Part shown: positions 48,612 through 58,544 of the stretch, in pieces
How positions within the stretch are numbered: position 1 is the stretch's first letter
Layout: the number at the start of each line of letters is the position of its first letter
Assembly: GCF_001152565.1 (NCBI RefSeq)
Contig: NZ_CQAZ01000027.1
Location: 2,018-63,083 of the forward strand
Direction of reading: 5' to 3'
Source: Yersinia pekkanenii
GTDB lineage: Bacteria; Pseudomonadota; Gammaproteobacteria; Enterobacterales; Enterobacteriaceae
DNA: 61,066 bases
The notes under the pieces: generated by a model
What the model was told of the DNA's origin: nothing
What the model saw: only the letters and a program-made list of their open reading frames with translations
Databases searched by the model: none
Translations under genes and position numbers: made by a program

Positions 48612-49736
48612 ATGTCTACACAAGACCAAGTTTTACCAAGCATAGCGTCACAAGAACTACCCGGTACACCACAACAGGATGGCTTTTTTATGCCCGCCGA
48701 ATGGGCAAAGCAGGATGCCGTCTGGATGCTGTGGCCATATCGCCAGGATAACTGGCGCGGCAAAGGTGTCCCCGCTCAGCAGACGTTTGCCAAAGTCGCC
48801 GAAACCATCAGCGGAGCAACCCCCGTATTTATGGGAGTGCCTGCTGAGTTTATGGCACAGGCTAAAGTAATCATGCCAGCCAGTGTCACGTTGGTCGAAA
48901 TGGCCAGCGATGATGCCTGGATTCGCGATAGCGGCCCGACCATGGTGATTAACGGTGCCGGTGAACGCCGCGCTGTTGACTGGCAGTTCAACGCTTGGGG
49001 CGGACTTAATGGCGGCTTATATACCGATTGGCGGCAAGATGAGAAAGTTGCCGTTCAGGTTAGTGACTTCCTGAATAATGCCCATTACAGCGCACCGTTA
49101 GTGCTGGAAGGTGGCTCTATTCATACTGACGGTGAAGGCACGTTACTGACTACCGCTGAATGTTTGCTGAACCCAAACCGCAACCCGCATCTGAATCAGG
49201 CGCAGATTGAACAGCTACTGCGTGAATACCTCGGTGTCACGCATTTCATCTGGTTACAGGACGGCGTCTATAACGATGAGACTGATGGTCACATCGACAA
49301 TATGTGCTGCTTTGTCCGCCCTGGTGAAGTCGCTCTGCATTGGACTGATAATCAGCAGGACCCGCAATACGCGCGTTCTGTTGCCGCTTTTGAGGTGTTA
49401 TCCAATGCGGTCGATGCCAAAGGTCGTAAGCTGAAAATCTGGAAGCTACCGGCACCCGGCCCGCTGTATAACACCGAAGCCGAGACTTTCGATGTGCTGT
49501 CCAGCGATGCCGTTCCCCGTACCGCCGGTGAGCGGTTGGCGGGCTCTTACGTCAACTTCCTGATCAGCAATCAACAGATTATTTATCCGCTGTTGGATAG
49601 CAACACCGATGGGCTGGCGCATGATCTGTTGCAGCAGATGTTCCCTGACTATGCGATTGTCGGCGTTCCTGCCCGCGAGATCCTGCTAGGGGGCGGCAAT
49701 ATTCATTGTATTACCCAGCAGATCCCAGCAGCCTAG
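48612..49736 (+). CDS. aguA: Agmatine deiminase
   Basis: Hydrolyses agmatine to N-carbamoylputrescine and ammonia. The 374-aa protein has the guanidino-modifying-enzyme fold with [18 protein letters not shown] near the N-terminus, [24 protein letters not shown] (catalytic His/Asp) and the nucleophile Cys in [13 protein letters not shown] (about residue 366). It is coupled to aguB 3 bp upstream. An ERIC begins two bases after its stop codon. Together with speA it completes arginine-to-putrescine synthesis without agmatinase. Confidence 0.96.
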   Translation: MSTQDQVLPSIASQELPGTPQQDGFFMPAEWAKQDAVWMLWPYRQDNWRGKGVPAQQTFAKVAETISGATPVFMGVPAEFMAQAKVIMPASVTLVEMASDDAWIRDSGPTMVINGAGERRAVDWQFNAWGGLNGGLYTDWRQDEKVAVQVSDFLNNAHYSAPLVLEGGSIHTDGEGTLLTTAECLLNPNRNPHLNQAQIEQLLREYLGVTHFIWLQDGVYNDETDGHIDNMCCFVRPGEVALHWTDNQQDPQYARSVAAFEVLSNAVDAKGRKLKIWKLPAPGPLYNTEAETFDVLSSDAVPRTAGERLAGSYVNFLISNQQIIYPLLDSNTDGLAHDLLQQMFPDYAIVGVPAREILLGGGNIHCITQQIPAA

Positions 49737-49737
49737 T

Positions 49738-49861
49738 TACCCATCGTACTTGGAGCCGCAGCGGTGTTAGCGGCTCTCACTTACCCGAATCACTTACCAA
49801 TGTAAGCTCATCGGGATGCATTCGTTTGCTGCCTTGCTGCAACACCAATTACTTTGAGTAA
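49738..49861 (-). repeat. ERIC element between aguA and yggR
   Basis: A reverse-oriented copy, TACCCATCG...GAGTAA, with core CCGAATCACTTACC and GTAAGCTCATCGGG. It starts right after the aguA stop and so forms the aguA mRNA 3' end. It is of the same subfamily as the copies at 10092 and 24954. Confidence 0.85.
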
Positions 49862-49871
49862 CCTCTTTTTA

Positions 49872-49902
49872 TACTTGGAGCCGCAGCGGTGTTAGCGGCT
49901 CT
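49872..49902 (-). repeat. 31-bp duplicate of the ERIC end at the yggR stop
   Basis: The 31 bases at 49872-49902 are identical to 49747-49777, the end of the adjacent ERIC (TACTTGGAGCCGCAGCGGTG and so on). The copy reaches into the yggR stop codon (49903-49901). It indicates a second, mostly deleted ERIC or a local duplication. Confidence 0.85.
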
Positions 49903-51040
49903 ATCTCAATTGACTCACATGGTGCTCTGCCAATACGCCCTGTTTCTCTCGCTGCGCCATGCCCTGCTCAAAGGTTTGCATTCCCCATTGCCCACCCGTC
50001 TGTATCACCGAGGGTAACTGGTAGGTTTTACCCTCCCGAATCAAATGACTGCTTGCTGTGGTCTGTGTCAGAACTTCAAATACAGCAATACGCCCTCCCC
50101 CGGTTTTATGACACAATTTTTGCGCGATAACAGCGCGTAAACTGGCGGCCAATTGTGACTGGATAGCCGTTTTTTCTGCCGCAGGGAAAACATCCACCAG
50201 TCGATCGATTGCCTGAGTTGCAGTGCGGGTATGTAACGTTGCCAGCACCAGATGCCCCGTTTCAGCCGCCGTCAGAGCCAAGCGAATAGTATCCAGATCC
50301 CGTAATTCACCCAGCAAAATAATATCGGGATCCTGACGCAGTGCCCCGCTTAAGGCACTATTAAAAGATGGGGTATGACTCCCCAACTCCCGTTGCTGGA
50401 TCAAACATGACTGGCTGTTATGGATAAACTCGATCGGATCCTCCAGCGTAATAATATGGCGTGCCTGCTGCTGATTAATAGCGCGGATCATCGCGCTCAA
50501 GGTGGTGGACTTACCACTGCCTGTCGCGCCAGTAACCAGAATTAATCCATTTTCTTGCTCAATGAGTTGGTTAATAATCGGCGGAGCATCCAATTCGTCC
50601 AGTGACGGGCAAGCTGCGGAGATAAGACGAAAAGCTATCGATTGCCCCTGATTCTGCTGAAAAATATTCGCCCGTAACCTGTGACCAGCAACCGTGGTGT
50701 AAGCACAATCAACCTGCCCCATTTGTTGCAATCGGCTTTGTTGCACCTCACTCAATAAATGCTGACTTAATTTATGGAGCCAGCACGCCTTGACCCGCGG
50801 CCAGTGCGTAAAGGTTTTCAATGCACCATCAATGCGTAATACCGGGTGATAACCGGTACAAAGGTGCAGATCCGATGCGTTATGATTTACACTAGTCGCT
50901 ACCTTATTTGCGAAATCCTGTTCGTTAAAGCCACTATCGGCATGTTCAGGGTTTTCTAAATCAATGCGTTTGGTAGCAATACCGCTAAATGCTGGGTTAT
51001 CCAGTTCGGTGTTTTTATCATTCAGACTGGTGAAATCCAT
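49901..51040 (-). CDS. yggR: PilT-like secretion/retraction ATPase YggR
   Basis: A hexameric type IV pilus retraction-like ATPase. Domains seen: the PilT N-terminal fold from ASDLHLCTGYHPVLRIDG (about residue 56), Walker A GATGSGKST (about 175), the Asp box ITLEDPIEF, Walker B IILLGELRD and the His box ATLHTRTA. I set the start at 51040 after AGGAG, giving 379 aa, about 50 longer than E. coli YggR because of a polar N-terminal tail (NDKNTELDNPAFSG...). No pilus genes are adjacent. It starts only 19 bp from divergent yggS. Confidence 0.92.
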   Translation of the reverse strand: MDFTSLNDKNTELDNPAFSGIATKRIDLENPEHADSGFNEQDFANKVATSVNHNASDLHLCTGYHPVLRIDGALKTFTHWPRVKACWLHKLSQHLLSEVQQSRLQQMGQVDCAYTTVAGHRLRANIFQQNQGQSIAFRLISAACPSLDELDAPPIINQLIEQENGLILVTGATGSGKSTTLSAMIRAINQQQARHIITLEDPIEFIHNSQSCLIQQRELGSHTPSFNSALSGALRQDPDIILLGELRDLDTIRLALTAAETGHLVLATLHTRTATQAIDRLVDVFPAAEKTAIQSQLAASLRAVIAQKLCHKTGGGRIAVFEVLTQTTASSHLIREGKTYQLPSVIQTGGQWGMQTFEQGMAQREKQGVLAEHHVSQLR

Positions 51041-51059
51041 ATCAAACTCCTGGGTCCAT

Positions 51060-51755
51060 ATGAGCACAATTGAGCACAATCTACAGGATGTCAGAGCGAG
51101 GATCGCAGCAGTTGCACATAATTGCGCACGCTCTCCAGAAGAAGTGACATTGCTTGCAGTCAGTAAAACCAAACCTGTGACAGCTCTCGAAGAAGCTATC
51201 GCCGCCGGGCAATATGCCTTTGGCGAAAACTATGTGCAGGAAGGGGTGGATAAAATCCACTATTTTGCGAGTAAAGCCGATAACGCCCCTCTTGAATGGC
51301 ACTTTATCGGCCCGCTGCAATCCAATAAAAGCCGGTTAGTGGCAGAAAACTTTGCCTGGTGCCATACCGTCGATCGGCTGAGAATAGCACAACGTCTGAG
51401 CGACCAACGCCCGGCAGATATGCCCGCGTTAAACGTATTGATTCAGGTCAATATCAGTGATGAGCAGAGTAAATCAGGGATTACCTTAGCCGAGTTACCC
51501 GCATTAGTTGCCAGCATAAGTGAATTACCTAATTTGCATTTACGCGGGTTAATGGCCATTCCGGCACCCGAAAATGATTACCAACGGCAACTGGCTGTAT
51601 TTGAGCAAATGCATCAGGCTTTCTTGACTTTAAAAGCCAGCTACCCTCAGATGGATACGCTTTCCATGGGGATGACAGATGATATGGCAGCAGCGATCAG
51701 TGCCGGCAGTACATTAGTGCGCATTGGCACCGCTATTTTTGGTTCCCGCACTTAA
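51060..51755 (+). CDS. yggS: PLP homeostasis protein YggS
   Basis: A YBL036c-type PLP-binding protein that maintains vitamin B6 and amino acid pools. The 231-aa start MSTIEHNLQDVRARI at 51060 is family-like; the long upstream frame overlaps divergent yggR and is rejected. The PLP lysine is Lys36 in LLAVSKTKPV, and FGENYVQE and GMTDDMAAAISAGSTLVRIGTAIFG-type phosphate-binding regions are present. proC follows after 43 bp with an ERIC scrap between, then yggT and yggU. Confidence 0.95.
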   Translation: MSTIEHNLQDVRARIAAVAHNCARSPEEVTLLAVSKTKPVTALEEAIAAGQYAFGENYVQEGVDKIHYFASKADNAPLEWHFIGPLQSNKSRLVAENFAWCHTVDRLRIAQRLSDQRPADMPALNVLIQVNISDEQSKSGITLAELPALVASISELPNLHLRGLMAIPAPENDYQRQLAVFEQMHQAFLTLKASYPQMDTLSMGMTDDMAAAISAGSTLVRIGTAIFGSRT

Positions 51756-51756
51756 A

Positions 51757-51786
51757 TACCCGGTGGCTTCAAATACAAAAGGGATA
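51757..51786 (+). repeat. ERIC scrap between yggS and proC
   Basis: TACCCGGTGGCTTCAAATAC followed by AAAAGGGATA resembles the two fused ERIC ends in the metK leader. It fills the gap from the yggS stop to the proC ribosome site. Confidence 0.4.
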
Positions 51787-51798
51787 AGGAGTTATTTA

Positions 51799-52620
51799 AT
51801 GCAATATCGTCACATTACATTCATTGGCGCTGGCAATATGGCTCGCGCGATCGTCGCCGGTTTGGTTGCTGGGGGTTACCCCGCTAACATGATCAGCGTT
51901 TGCGCGCCGTCAGGTAAAAATCGTGATGCTCTGGCCGCAGAGTTTGGTGTTATCAGCAGTGATGATAATAGCGCGGAGGCACAAAAGGCTGAAGTGGTAG
52001 TTTTGGCCGTTAAACCTCAATTAATGGCTGATGTATGCCAGCCGTTGCGGGAAAAAGTCGATTTTAGCGGTAAGCTAGTGCTCTCTATTGCCGCAGGTAT
52101 TCAGGTTGCACGTTTCTACGCGCTATTAGGCGATAAGCTCAGTTTGGTGCGCATTATGCCAAATACCCCGTCGTTGGTAGGTAAAGGGATGAGCGGCTTA
52201 TATGCCCCCGAGCAGGTTTCACAGACAGATCGTGACTTCACTGCCACACTAATGAGCTCCGTGGGTAAAGTTTGTTGGGTGAATGACGAGAACGGTATCA
52301 ACAGCGTTATTGCCGCAGCAGGCAGTGCACCGGCCTACTTCCTCTTGTTTATGGAAGCGATGCAACAAGAAGCCGAGCAATTAGGTTTTAATCGTGAAAC
52401 CGCCCGTCTATTGGTGCAACAAGCCGCCGTTGGTACCACTGCGCTGGTGGAAGCTAACCCGCAATTATCGCTGTCGGCCCTACGTGAGCAGGTCACCTCT
52501 AAAGGTGGTACTACCGCTGAGGCGATTCGGGTGTTTAATGAGCATTATCTATCGAAAACTGTTGCCAACGCCATGCAAGCCGCTATTGTGCGTGCGGAGG
52601 AAATGGAAAAGCTGTTCTGA
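51799..52620 (+). CDS. proC: Pyrroline-5-carboxylate reductase
   Basis: The last step of proline synthesis, NADPH-dependent. The start MQYRHITFIGAGNMARAIV at 51799 after AAGGAG gives 273 aa. The Rossmann loop FIGAGNMA is at about 8-15. AVKPQ, RIMPNTPSLVGKG and the C-terminal signature SKGGTTAEAIRVF are present. In E. coli proC lies elsewhere, but yggS-proC-yggT order is common in gammaproteobacteria. It is likely in one operon with yggS. Confidence 0.97.
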   Translation: MQYRHITFIGAGNMARAIVAGLVAGGYPANMISVCAPSGKNRDALAAEFGVISSDDNSAEAQKAEVVVLAVKPQLMADVCQPLREKVDFSGKLVLSIAAGIQVARFYALLGDKLSLVRIMPNTPSLVGKGMSGLYAPEQVSQTDRDFTATLMSSVGKVCWVNDENGINSVIAAAGSAPAYFLLFMEAMQQEAEQLGFNRETARLLVQQAAVGTTALVEANPQLSLSALREQVTSKGGTTAEAIRVFNEHYLSKTVANAMQAAIVRAEEMEKLF

Positions 52621-52728
52621 TAGCCGCAAAATTTACAAAACTCAACACTGCCCCTGACACTTTCTCGTTAAAATAGGGGTCTATCCATATAATATGCGAA
52701 TACATTTTCTAAAGGATCAAGGCAACTC

Positions 52729-53283
52729 ATGCTAACGCTGACTTTTCTGGCCAAAACGGTTATTGACCTGTACGTAATGATACTGCTGTTACGTATCTGG
52801 ATGCAGTGGGTTCACAGTGACTTCTACAATCCATTCTCACAATTTGTGGTAAAAATAACACAACCGATTGTTGGTCCGCTGCGCCGAATTATTCCTTCGC
52901 TGGGGCCAATAGACAGCGCATCCTTGCTGTTAGCCTTCTTGCTGATGACCATTAAGTACCCGCTGCTGGTACTGATCCAAAGCGGTTCGATGTCACTCAG
53001 CCTTTATAATCTACTGTTCGGTATCATTTCGTTGGTGAAGGCCGCCGGTTATCTGATTTTCTGGGTGATGATTATTCGTGCGTTGATGAGTTGGGTCAGT
53101 CAGGGTCGCGGCGCAATGGACTATCTGCTGCTCCAGTTAACTGAGCCGCTGATGGCACCAATTCGCCGCATCCTGCCAGCGATGGGTGGTATTGATTTCT
53201 CGGCAATGATAGTTATCCTTATCTTGTATTTGATCAACTATTTAGGCATGGATCTGCTAGGCGAGCTTTGGTTCGTACTGTGA
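52729..53283 (+). CDS. yggT: YggT family inner-membrane protein
   Basis: A 184-aa membrane protein with two YGGT repeats. Each repeat has hydrophobic helices around an amphipathic PxxxxRRIxP element ([14 protein letters not shown] near 47 and [15 protein letters not shown] near 145). Function is undefined; membrane roles in ion or osmotic homeostasis have been proposed. It overlaps yggU by four bases (GTGA), so the two are coupled. Confidence 0.93.
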   Translation: MLTLTFLAKTVIDLYVMILLLRIWMQWVHSDFYNPFSQFVVKITQPIVGPLRRIIPSLGPIDSASLLLAFLLMTIKYPLLVLIQSGSMSLSLYNLLFGIISLVKAAGYLIFWVMIIRALMSWVSQGRGAMDYLLLQLTEPLMAPIRRILPAMGGIDFSAMIVILILYLINYLGMDLLGELWFVL

Positions 53284-53570
53284 GTCCAGTAACACCCTTA
53301 CTAGACGGGCTGGCGCTCAAGCTATATATTCAGCCGAAAGCCAGCCGCGATCAGATTGTCGGTTTACATGGCGATGAACTGAAAGTCGCCATCACCGCCC
53401 CGCCCGTTGATGGTCAGGCTAATGCCTATTTAATCAAGTTTATCGCCAAACAATTTCGAGTAGCCAAAAGCCAGGTGATTATCGAAAAGGGCGAGTTAGG
53501 GCGGCATAAACAAATCAAAATTGTTAACCCGCAACAGATCCCGCCAGAAGTTGCGGCGCTACTCGAGTGA
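53280..53570 (+). CDS. yggU: UPF0235 (DUF167) protein YggU
   Basis: A 96-aa cytosolic protein of unknown function with the DUF167 signature [12 protein letters not shown] and [16 protein letters not shown] chose the GTG at 53280, which overlaps the yggT stop as GTGA; the frame reaches TTG 53268, a less likely start. It precedes rdgB by 80 bp in the conserved yggT-yggU-rdgB-hemW order. Confidence 0.9.
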   Translation: MSPVTPLLDGLALKLYIQPKASRDQIVGLHGDELKVAITAPPVDGQANAYLIKFIAKQFRVAKSQVIIEKGELGRHKQIKIVNPQQIPPEVAALLE

Positions 53571-53650
53571 TAGAGACTTCCCGCTAGAATTGGGTTAATG
53601 ATCGTCAAGCGATATGGCGCTCAGCCCAAATAGAAATTCAGGACCCCTCC

Positions 53651-54244
53651 ATGCAAAAAATAGTATTAGCCACCGGCAACCCCGGCAAAGTGCGTGAATT
53701 GGCAAACTTGCTGGCCGATTTTGGGTTAGATGTGGTAGCACAAACCGAACTTGGCGTTGAATCTGCTGAAGAAACCGGCTTAACCTTCATTGAAAACGCC
53801 ATATTAAAAGCACGTCATGCCGCACAAATTACGGGTTTACCGGCCATCGCCGATGACTCAGGTTTGGCAGTGGATGCTTTGGCGGGTGCGCCGGGGATTT
53901 ATTCCGCACGCTTCGCTGGCGCTGATGCCAGTGATCAGGAGAATCTCGAGAAACTGCTGATTGCGTTGAAAGATGTGCCTGATGAACAACGCAGTGCCCA
54001 ATTCCATTGTGTACTGGTCTATATGCGCCATGCCGAAGATCCAACGCCATTGGTATTCCATGGTCAATGGCCTGGTATAATTGCTCACCAAGCTACTGGT
54101 ACCGCCGGATTTGGCTACGACCCTATTTTCTATGTACCAGAACTGGGTAAAACCGCGGCTGAGTTAACCGCTGAAGAAAAACACGCGGTATCCCACCGAG
54201 GTAAGGCCCTGAAACTGATGTTGGATGCGCTGCGCAATGCTTAA
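53651..54244 (+). CDS. rdgB: Non-canonical purine NTP pyrophosphatase RdgB
   Basis: Hydrolyses dITP, XTP and related triphosphates to keep damaged purines out of DNA. The 197-aa protein has the Ham1/ITPase start [11 protein letters not shown], the acidic SVEE-type [19 protein letters not shown], the [10 protein letters not shown] site (about 67-76) and [13 protein letters not shown]. The ending [12 protein letters not shown] is typical. It overlaps hemW by 8 bases. Length matches E. coli. Confidence 0.97.
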   Translation: MQKIVLATGNPGKVRELANLLADFGLDVVAQTELGVESAEETGLTFIENAILKARHAAQITGLPAIADDSGLAVDALAGAPGIYSARFAGADASDQENLEKLLIALKDVPDEQRSAQFHCVLVYMRHAEDPTPLVFHGQWPGIIAHQATGTAGFGYDPIFYVPELGKTAAELTAEEKHAVSHRGKALKLMLDALRNA

Positions 54245-55367
54245 ATTACCGCCGCTCAGTCTCTATATCCATATTCCCTGGTGTGTGCAGAAGTGCCCTT
54301 ACTGTGATTTTAACTCCCATGCACTGAAAGGCGATGTGCCTCATCAGGAATATGTAGAGCATTTATTAGCCGACCTTGATGTGGACGTACCTTTGGTCAG
54401 TGGCCGGGAGATCAGCACCATTTTTATTGGTGGTGGCACCCCCAGCTTGCTCAGTGCCGAAGCTATGCAACAGTTACTTGATGGTGTCCGCGCCAGACTG
54501 CCACTGGCAGCCGATGCAGAAATCACCATGGAAGCAAACCCAGGTGCCGTCGAAGCCGATCGTTTCAGCGGCTATCAACGCGCTGGTATCAATCGTATTT
54601 CTATTGGTGTGCAAAGCTTTAGTGCGCAGAAACTAACGCGTCTGGGGCGGATACACGGGCCGGAAGAAGCAAAACGGGCAGCAGAGCTGGCAACCGCACT
54701 AGAACTACGCAGTTTTAATCTGGATTTGATGCATGGATTGCCAGATCAGACACTGGAAGAGGCATTGGACGATTTGCGCCAGGCCATCGCGCTGAACCCA
54801 CCACACCTATCCTGGTACCAATTGACCATCGAGCCAAATACCGGTTTCAGCTCTCGCCCGCCAACGTTGCCGGATGACGATGCGTTGTGGGATATTTTCC
54901 AGCAAGGCCACCAGTTACTCAGTGAGGCCGGGTATCAACAATACGAGACCTCGGCCTATGCCAAGCCGGGTTATCAATGCCAGCATAACCTTAACTACTG
55001 GCGCTTTGGTGACTATCTTGGCATTGGCTGTGGTGCTCACGGTAAAGTCACCTTCAGCGACGGGCGAATTCTACGCACCATAAAGACTAAGCACCCCCGG
55101 GGTTTTATGCAGGGGAAATATTTGGATAAACAATACCAAGTGGCGGCCGTTGACCGGCCTTTTGAGTTCTTTATGAACCGTTTCCGTTTACTGGAAGCCG
55201 CGCCGCGTGCAGATTTCACCCATTTCACCGGATTGGCCGAAAGCACTATTCGCCCACAGTTGGACGAGGCATTGACCAAAGGGTATTTAGTCGAAACGGA
55301 AGAATATTGGCAGATTACCGAGAAAGGTAAGTTATTCCTTAACTCGCTGTTGGAGCTGTTTTTGTAG
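54237..55367 (+). CDS. hemW: Heme chaperone HemW (radical SAM)
   Basis: A radical-SAM protein related to HemN but acting in heme delivery. The start [16 protein letters not shown] at 54237 gives 376 aa. The [4Fe-4S] motif CVQKCPYC (Cys16, 20, 23) is followed by the family Phe, and GGGTPSLL lies near 60. As in HemW, the extra Cys of true HemN enzymes after CxxxCxxC is replaced by Phe (CDF). It overlaps the rdgB end and is followed by a hairpin shared with convergent yggN. Confidence 0.95.
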   Translation: MLKLPPLSLYIHIPWCVQKCPYCDFNSHALKGDVPHQEYVEHLLADLDVDVPLVSGREISTIFIGGGTPSLLSAEAMQQLLDGVRARLPLAADAEITMEANPGAVEADRFSGYQRAGINRISIGVQSFSAQKLTRLGRIHGPEEAKRAAELATALELRSFNLDLMHGLPDQTLEEALDDLRQAIALNPPHLSWYQLTIEPNTGFSSRPPTLPDDDALWDIFQQGHQLLSEAGYQQYETSAYAKPGYQCQHNLNYWRFGDYLGIGCGAHGKVTFSDGRILRTIKTKHPRGFMQGKYLDKQYQVAAVDRPFEFFMNRFRLLEAAPRADFTHFTGLAESTIRPQLDEALTKGYLVETEEYWQITEKGKLFLNSLLELFL

Positions 55368-55383
55368 CTCTGACGCATAAAAA

Positions 55384-55419
55384 AGCAGGTTCAGACGGAG
55401 TCCCCAACCTGAACCTGCT
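55384..55419. terminator. Bidirectional hairpin between hemW and yggN
   Basis: AGCAGGTTCAG (55384-55394) pairs with CTGAACCTGCT (55409-55419). On the minus strand it runs into TTTTT, so it best serves yggN, whose stop is at 55437. Confidence 0.75.
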
Positions 55420-55436
55420 AAATCTGCAGTAAGAGA

Positions 55437-56165
55437 TCAGTTCAACACCTTAAGTAAATCCTTACGCTGCTGCTCGAGTACCGTCACCCGACCACACACC
55501 TCATGGCCAAACTGCTGGAAGTCCTGCTCCTGATTGTTCCATTCGTTCTGGATAGCCTGCTGTAACCCCCCAAGATTGCCCATAATGGCCTGTAACGGAT
55601 TATTACCCGCACTGCCACTGGTCGCTTGCTTGACGCCCATCTCATTCAAGCTGTCCTGCAATACGCCGCCCATGCTTTGCTGCACCAACTGACGACCATC
55701 TTTTTCTACCTGATCGATAGCCTGATGATGGAAGGTTAAGCCATCACTGCGTTTTTCAATAATACGGCTCATTTGCTGCTTAAGCTGATCGTTCAGTGTG
55801 ATCAGCCGGTTACGCACATTGCTGCTGCTACCCAATTGCTGAACAATCACTTTATCCAGTGAAACTCGTGCTTTTTCGAGATGCTGCTGCGCGCCCTGTT
55901 CTATCCACGGTAAATCTTTGCGCAATGCAGTCTGGTAGCGGAAGGCCTGCTGACGCTGCGCATCGGTTAGCGTGAGGGTCTTACCATTGCGGATAACATC
56001 GCCATCCGGCGAAATCTGCAAATTGCCACTGGCACCCACCACCTGCACAGATTGCGGGCTGATAATCACATCATCCTGTGGCTTTACGTTGCACTGGTAT
56101 TCAGCCTGTACCTGCCAGGCGGTCAACATCAATATCATCAGACCTGCCGTTCGTAATGCTTTCAT
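55437..56165 (-). CDS. yggN: DUF2884 family protein YggN
   Basis: A 242-aa exported protein of unknown function. The start MKALRTAGLMILMLTAWQVQ at 56165 gives a signal peptide cleaved after QAE-type VQA; the frame includes four more residues. The mature part begins EYQCNVKPQDDVIISPQSVQ, followed by helical segments rich in Gln and Leu and a GNPLQAIMGNLGGLQQAI stretch, as in E. coli YggN from memory. It lies 20 bp after glsB. yggM and ansB of the E. coli locus are absent. Confidence 0.9.
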   Translation of the reverse strand: MKALRTAGLMILMLTAWQVQAEYQCNVKPQDDVIISPQSVQVVGASGNLQISPDGDVIRNGKTLTLTDAQRQQAFRYQTALRKDLPWIEQGAQQHLEKARVSLDKVIVQQLGSSSNVRNRLITLNDQLKQQMSRIIEKRSDGLTFHHQAIDQVEKDGRQLVQQSMGGVLQDSLNEMGVKQATSGSAGNNPLQAIMGNLGGLQQAIQNEWNNQEQDFQQFGHEVCGRVTVLEQQRKDLLKVLN

Positions 56166-56197
56166 TTTATGTAACATAAAACTCCTGAGAAGCTGTT

Positions 56198-57145
56198 TTA
56201 AAAAATGGAGCGGCCAATCCGCTGTGCCAGTAGCTCTAAGGCAGCAGTTCCCGCGAGAGAGTTCCCTGCGCTATCTAATTCAGGTGACCACACCGCAATA
56301 CACAGTTCATCCGGGACAATAGCTATAATGCCGCCACCTACACCGGACTTACCCGGCATACCAACACGGAAGGCGAACTCACCCGCGCCGTCGTACATGC
56401 CGCTGGTAATCATCAACGCGTTGATTTGCCGTGCCTGCATCGGCGTAATCAGCGCGTCATGTCCACTGATACTGCGCCCCTGATTTGCCAGATAGACAAA
56501 ACACCGAGCCAGCTCGATACAACTCATGCGCATGGCGCAGTAGTGAAAATAGGTTTGCAGTACCGTCAACACATCGTTATCAAAATTACCAAAAGACTTC
56601 ATCAGATAAGCGATAGCGGCGTTACGGTCTGAATGCTCAAACTCTGAGCGGGCCACTCGAGGATCATAGTTGATGCTATCGTCATTCACGAGTCGGCGCA
56701 CCACTTCCAGCATCCGTTGTTTTGGCGCACTTAGGCGGCTTTGTAGCATATCGCACACCACCAGCGCGCCGGGATTAATAAAAGGATTACGCGGTTTACC
56801 CTTTTCTAATTCCAACTGGACCAGTGAGTTAAATGGCTGACCAGACGGTTCTTTGCCTACCCGCTGCCAGACGTCTTGTTCGCCATAACGAGATAATGCC
56901 AGTGTCAGGCTTAATACTTTAGAAATCGATTGAATAGAGAAGCGCTCATCGGCATCTCCGGCCTGAAAAATCTTACCCTCCAGCGTACAAACGGCAATGC
57001 CCAGTTTGTCAGTAGAGACCTCGGCCAAGGCTGGAATATAATCAGCAACTTTCCCCTGACCAATCAGCGGGCGAACCTGCTGCAATATATCCGTCAGCAA
57101 AGCACTATCTAAAACGGTTGCCACCTCTAGAATTTTTGCCAACAC
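56198..57145 (-). CDS. glsB: Glutaminase
   Basis: Hydrolyses glutamine to glutamate and ammonia. The 315-aa beta-lactamase-fold enzyme has the catalytic SxxK in IQSISKV (Ser73, Lys76), PSGQPFNS (about 100), NPFINPGAL and the SGVGGGI segment near 268. I kept the GTG start at 57145, since GGGAG lies four bases upstream. It is probably co-transcribed with yggN. In E. coli this interval carries ansB (asparaginase II), so the locus holds a different amidohydrolase here. Confidence 0.95.
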   Translation of the reverse strand: MLAKILEVATVLDSALLTDILQQVRPLIGQGKVADYIPALAEVSTDKLGIAVCTLEGKIFQAGDADERFSIQSISKVLSLTLALSRYGEQDVWQRVGKEPSGQPFNSLVQLELEKGKPRNPFINPGALVVCDMLQSRLSAPKQRMLEVVRRLVNDDSINYDPRVARSEFEHSDRNAAIAYLMKSFGNFDNDVLTVLQTYFHYCAMRMSCIELARCFVYLANQGRSISGHDALITPMQARQINALMITSGMYDGAGEFAFRVGMPGKSGVGGGIIAIVPDELCIAVWSPELDSAGNSLAGTAALELLAQRIGRSIF

Positions 57146-57201
57146 AATGCTCCCAATAGAATCTCAGTAACAGCTTGCACTAACTGGGCAGACTAAAAAC
57201 A

Positions 57202-57224
57202 AAGGCGCCTGCATTAGGCGCCCT
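57202..57224 (-). terminator. yggL terminator
   Basis: AAGGCGCC and GGCGCCCTT form a stem around TGCATTA. On the minus strand it is followed by TTTGTTTTT, about 30 bp after the yggL stop. Confidence 0.8.
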
Positions 57225-57253
57225 TATTGATTACCTGCCACCAACGCGGAAGA

Positions 57254-57580
57254 TCAATCCCACCAGATATCAAACAGTTCACTGGTTTCTACATTTTTCA
57301 TTTTGCGAGCTTCCAGCCATTTAGTGACTAATGCGCGGTGCTCATCAGTACAATGACCGATCTCTTGCAGACAAATCAGCCCTTCCCACTGCAAATAGCC
57401 ACTGCCATCAAATGCCAAGCCGTTTGCTTCAATCACTTCACCGATAAAAGCATCGACAGTTTCATCAATAACATCAACACTGGTCCCTTCAGGGAAGGTC
57501 CACTGTACGGAAAAACCCAATTCTTGAAACTCGTCAATATGCATTTTTTTGCGTAAACGACGACTGCGATTGTTAGCCAT
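57254..57580 (-). CDS. yggL: DUF469 family protein YggL
   Basis: A 108-aa cytosolic protein with a basic start (NNRSRRLRKKMHIDEFQELGF) and the conserved Trp-rich tail ELFDIWWD. YggL has been reported to bind the 50S ribosome in E. coli; a role in assembly is likely but not defined. Its ATG overlaps the trmB stop by one base (TAATG), so it is translationally coupled to trmB. Confidence 0.93.
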   Translation of the reverse strand: MANNRSRRLRKKMHIDEFQELGFSVQWTFPEGTSVDVIDETVDAFIGEVIEANGLAFDGSGYLQWEGLICLQEIGHCTDEHRALVTKWLEARKMKNVETSELFDIWWD

Positions 57581-58299
57581 TATTCTTTCCTCTCAAACAT
57601 CAGATCCCAAACGCCATGTCCCAGACGCTGGCCACGTAATTCAAATTTTGTCAGCGGACGCGAGTCCGGACGAGGAACATAATCATTTTGTTCTGAAAGG
57701 TTGCGGTATCCGTTCATACCTGACATCACTTCCAACATATGTTCCGCATAATGTTGCCAGTCGGTCGCCATATGGAACACGCCACCCACTTTTAATTTAC
57801 TTTTTACCCGCTCAACAAAAAGTGTCTGAACGATACGACGTTTATTATGGCGCGCTTTGTGCCATGGGTCAGGGAAAAACAACTGCACCATATCCAGCGA
57901 TGCATCTGGGATCATATTTTCCAGGACTTCAACCGCATCATGGCACATAATCCGCAAGTTACTCAGGCCAGCGTCATGAGCTGAACCCAGGCAAGCACCC
58001 ACTCCCGGAGAGTGGACTTCTATCCCCAAGAAATTCTGCTGTGGGTTGCTGGCAGCCATGGTTATCAGCGAAGTGCCCATACCAAAGCCTATTTCCAGTA
58101 CTACCGGGGCCTCACGGCCAAACAAGGTATTTAAGTCAACCGGAGCTGCCTGATATTCCACGCCCATCACCGGCCAGTAGGTATCCAGCGCCAGTTGTTG
58201 GCCCTTGGTTAAGCGGCCTTGGCGGCGGACAAAACTACGAATACGGCGCATAGCGCGGCCGTTTTCATCAAATTCCGGAGAGATGACGTCATTTATCAT
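57580..58299 (-). CDS. trmB: tRNA (guanine-N7)-methyltransferase
   Basis: Makes m7G46 in tRNAs using S-adenosylmethionine. The 239-aa protein has the SAM loop [13 protein letters not shown] (about 68-80), [10 protein letters not shown], and the [13 protein letters not shown] catalytic/tRNA motif near 150. Another family motif, [11 protein letters not shown], is near 185. It precedes and overlaps yggL and is divergent from mutY, the conserved arrangement. Confidence 0.97.
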   Translation of the reverse strand: MINDVISPEFDENGRAMRRIRSFVRRQGRLTKGQQLALDTYWPVMGVEYQAAPVDLNTLFGREAPVVLEIGFGMGTSLITMAASNPQQNFLGIEVHSPGVGACLGSAHDAGLSNLRIMCHDAVEVLENMIPDASLDMVQLFFPDPWHKARHNKRRIVQTLFVERVKSKLKVGGVFHMATDWQHYAEHMLEVMSGMNGYRNLSEQNDYVPRPDSRPLTKFELRGQRLGHGVWDLMFERKE

Positions 58300-58423
58300 G
58301 GTGCTTTCTGTCTGTTGGTTGGTTGCATATGCGAACGCGCATTATGCAAAGATTCGCCAGTTTATCAACTATGGATGCCATAAGCACAAAATTAAGCGGT
58401 AAATAACGGATTAATGCCCAAAC

Positions 58424-58472
58424 GGGCTAAGTGAATGTAGCTAACGCCGCTGTAGCGTCAAGGGCGAAGGGG
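58424..58472 (+). repeat. ERIC right-end remnant upstream of mutY
   Basis: GGGCTAAGTGAATGTAGCTA then ACGCCGCTGTAGCGTCAAGG resembles the right third of the ERIC copies (for example AGCCGCTAACAACGCTGCAA at 25049). No left end is recognisable. It lies in the 245-bp trmB-mutY gap, which otherwise shows nothing clear. Confidence 0.4.
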
Positions 58473-58544
58473 GTTTACAGCACTGGCGCTCTATGCTGCA
58501 ATCCAGCCTTAATTTATTTATCTGCCGGATATCGATACCTACTT

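Noticed and set aside
52654..52693. Possible promoter CTGACA...TATAAT before yggT
   Set aside because: The two boxes are 28 bp apart, too far for sigma-70, and the nearer -35 candidates are weak.
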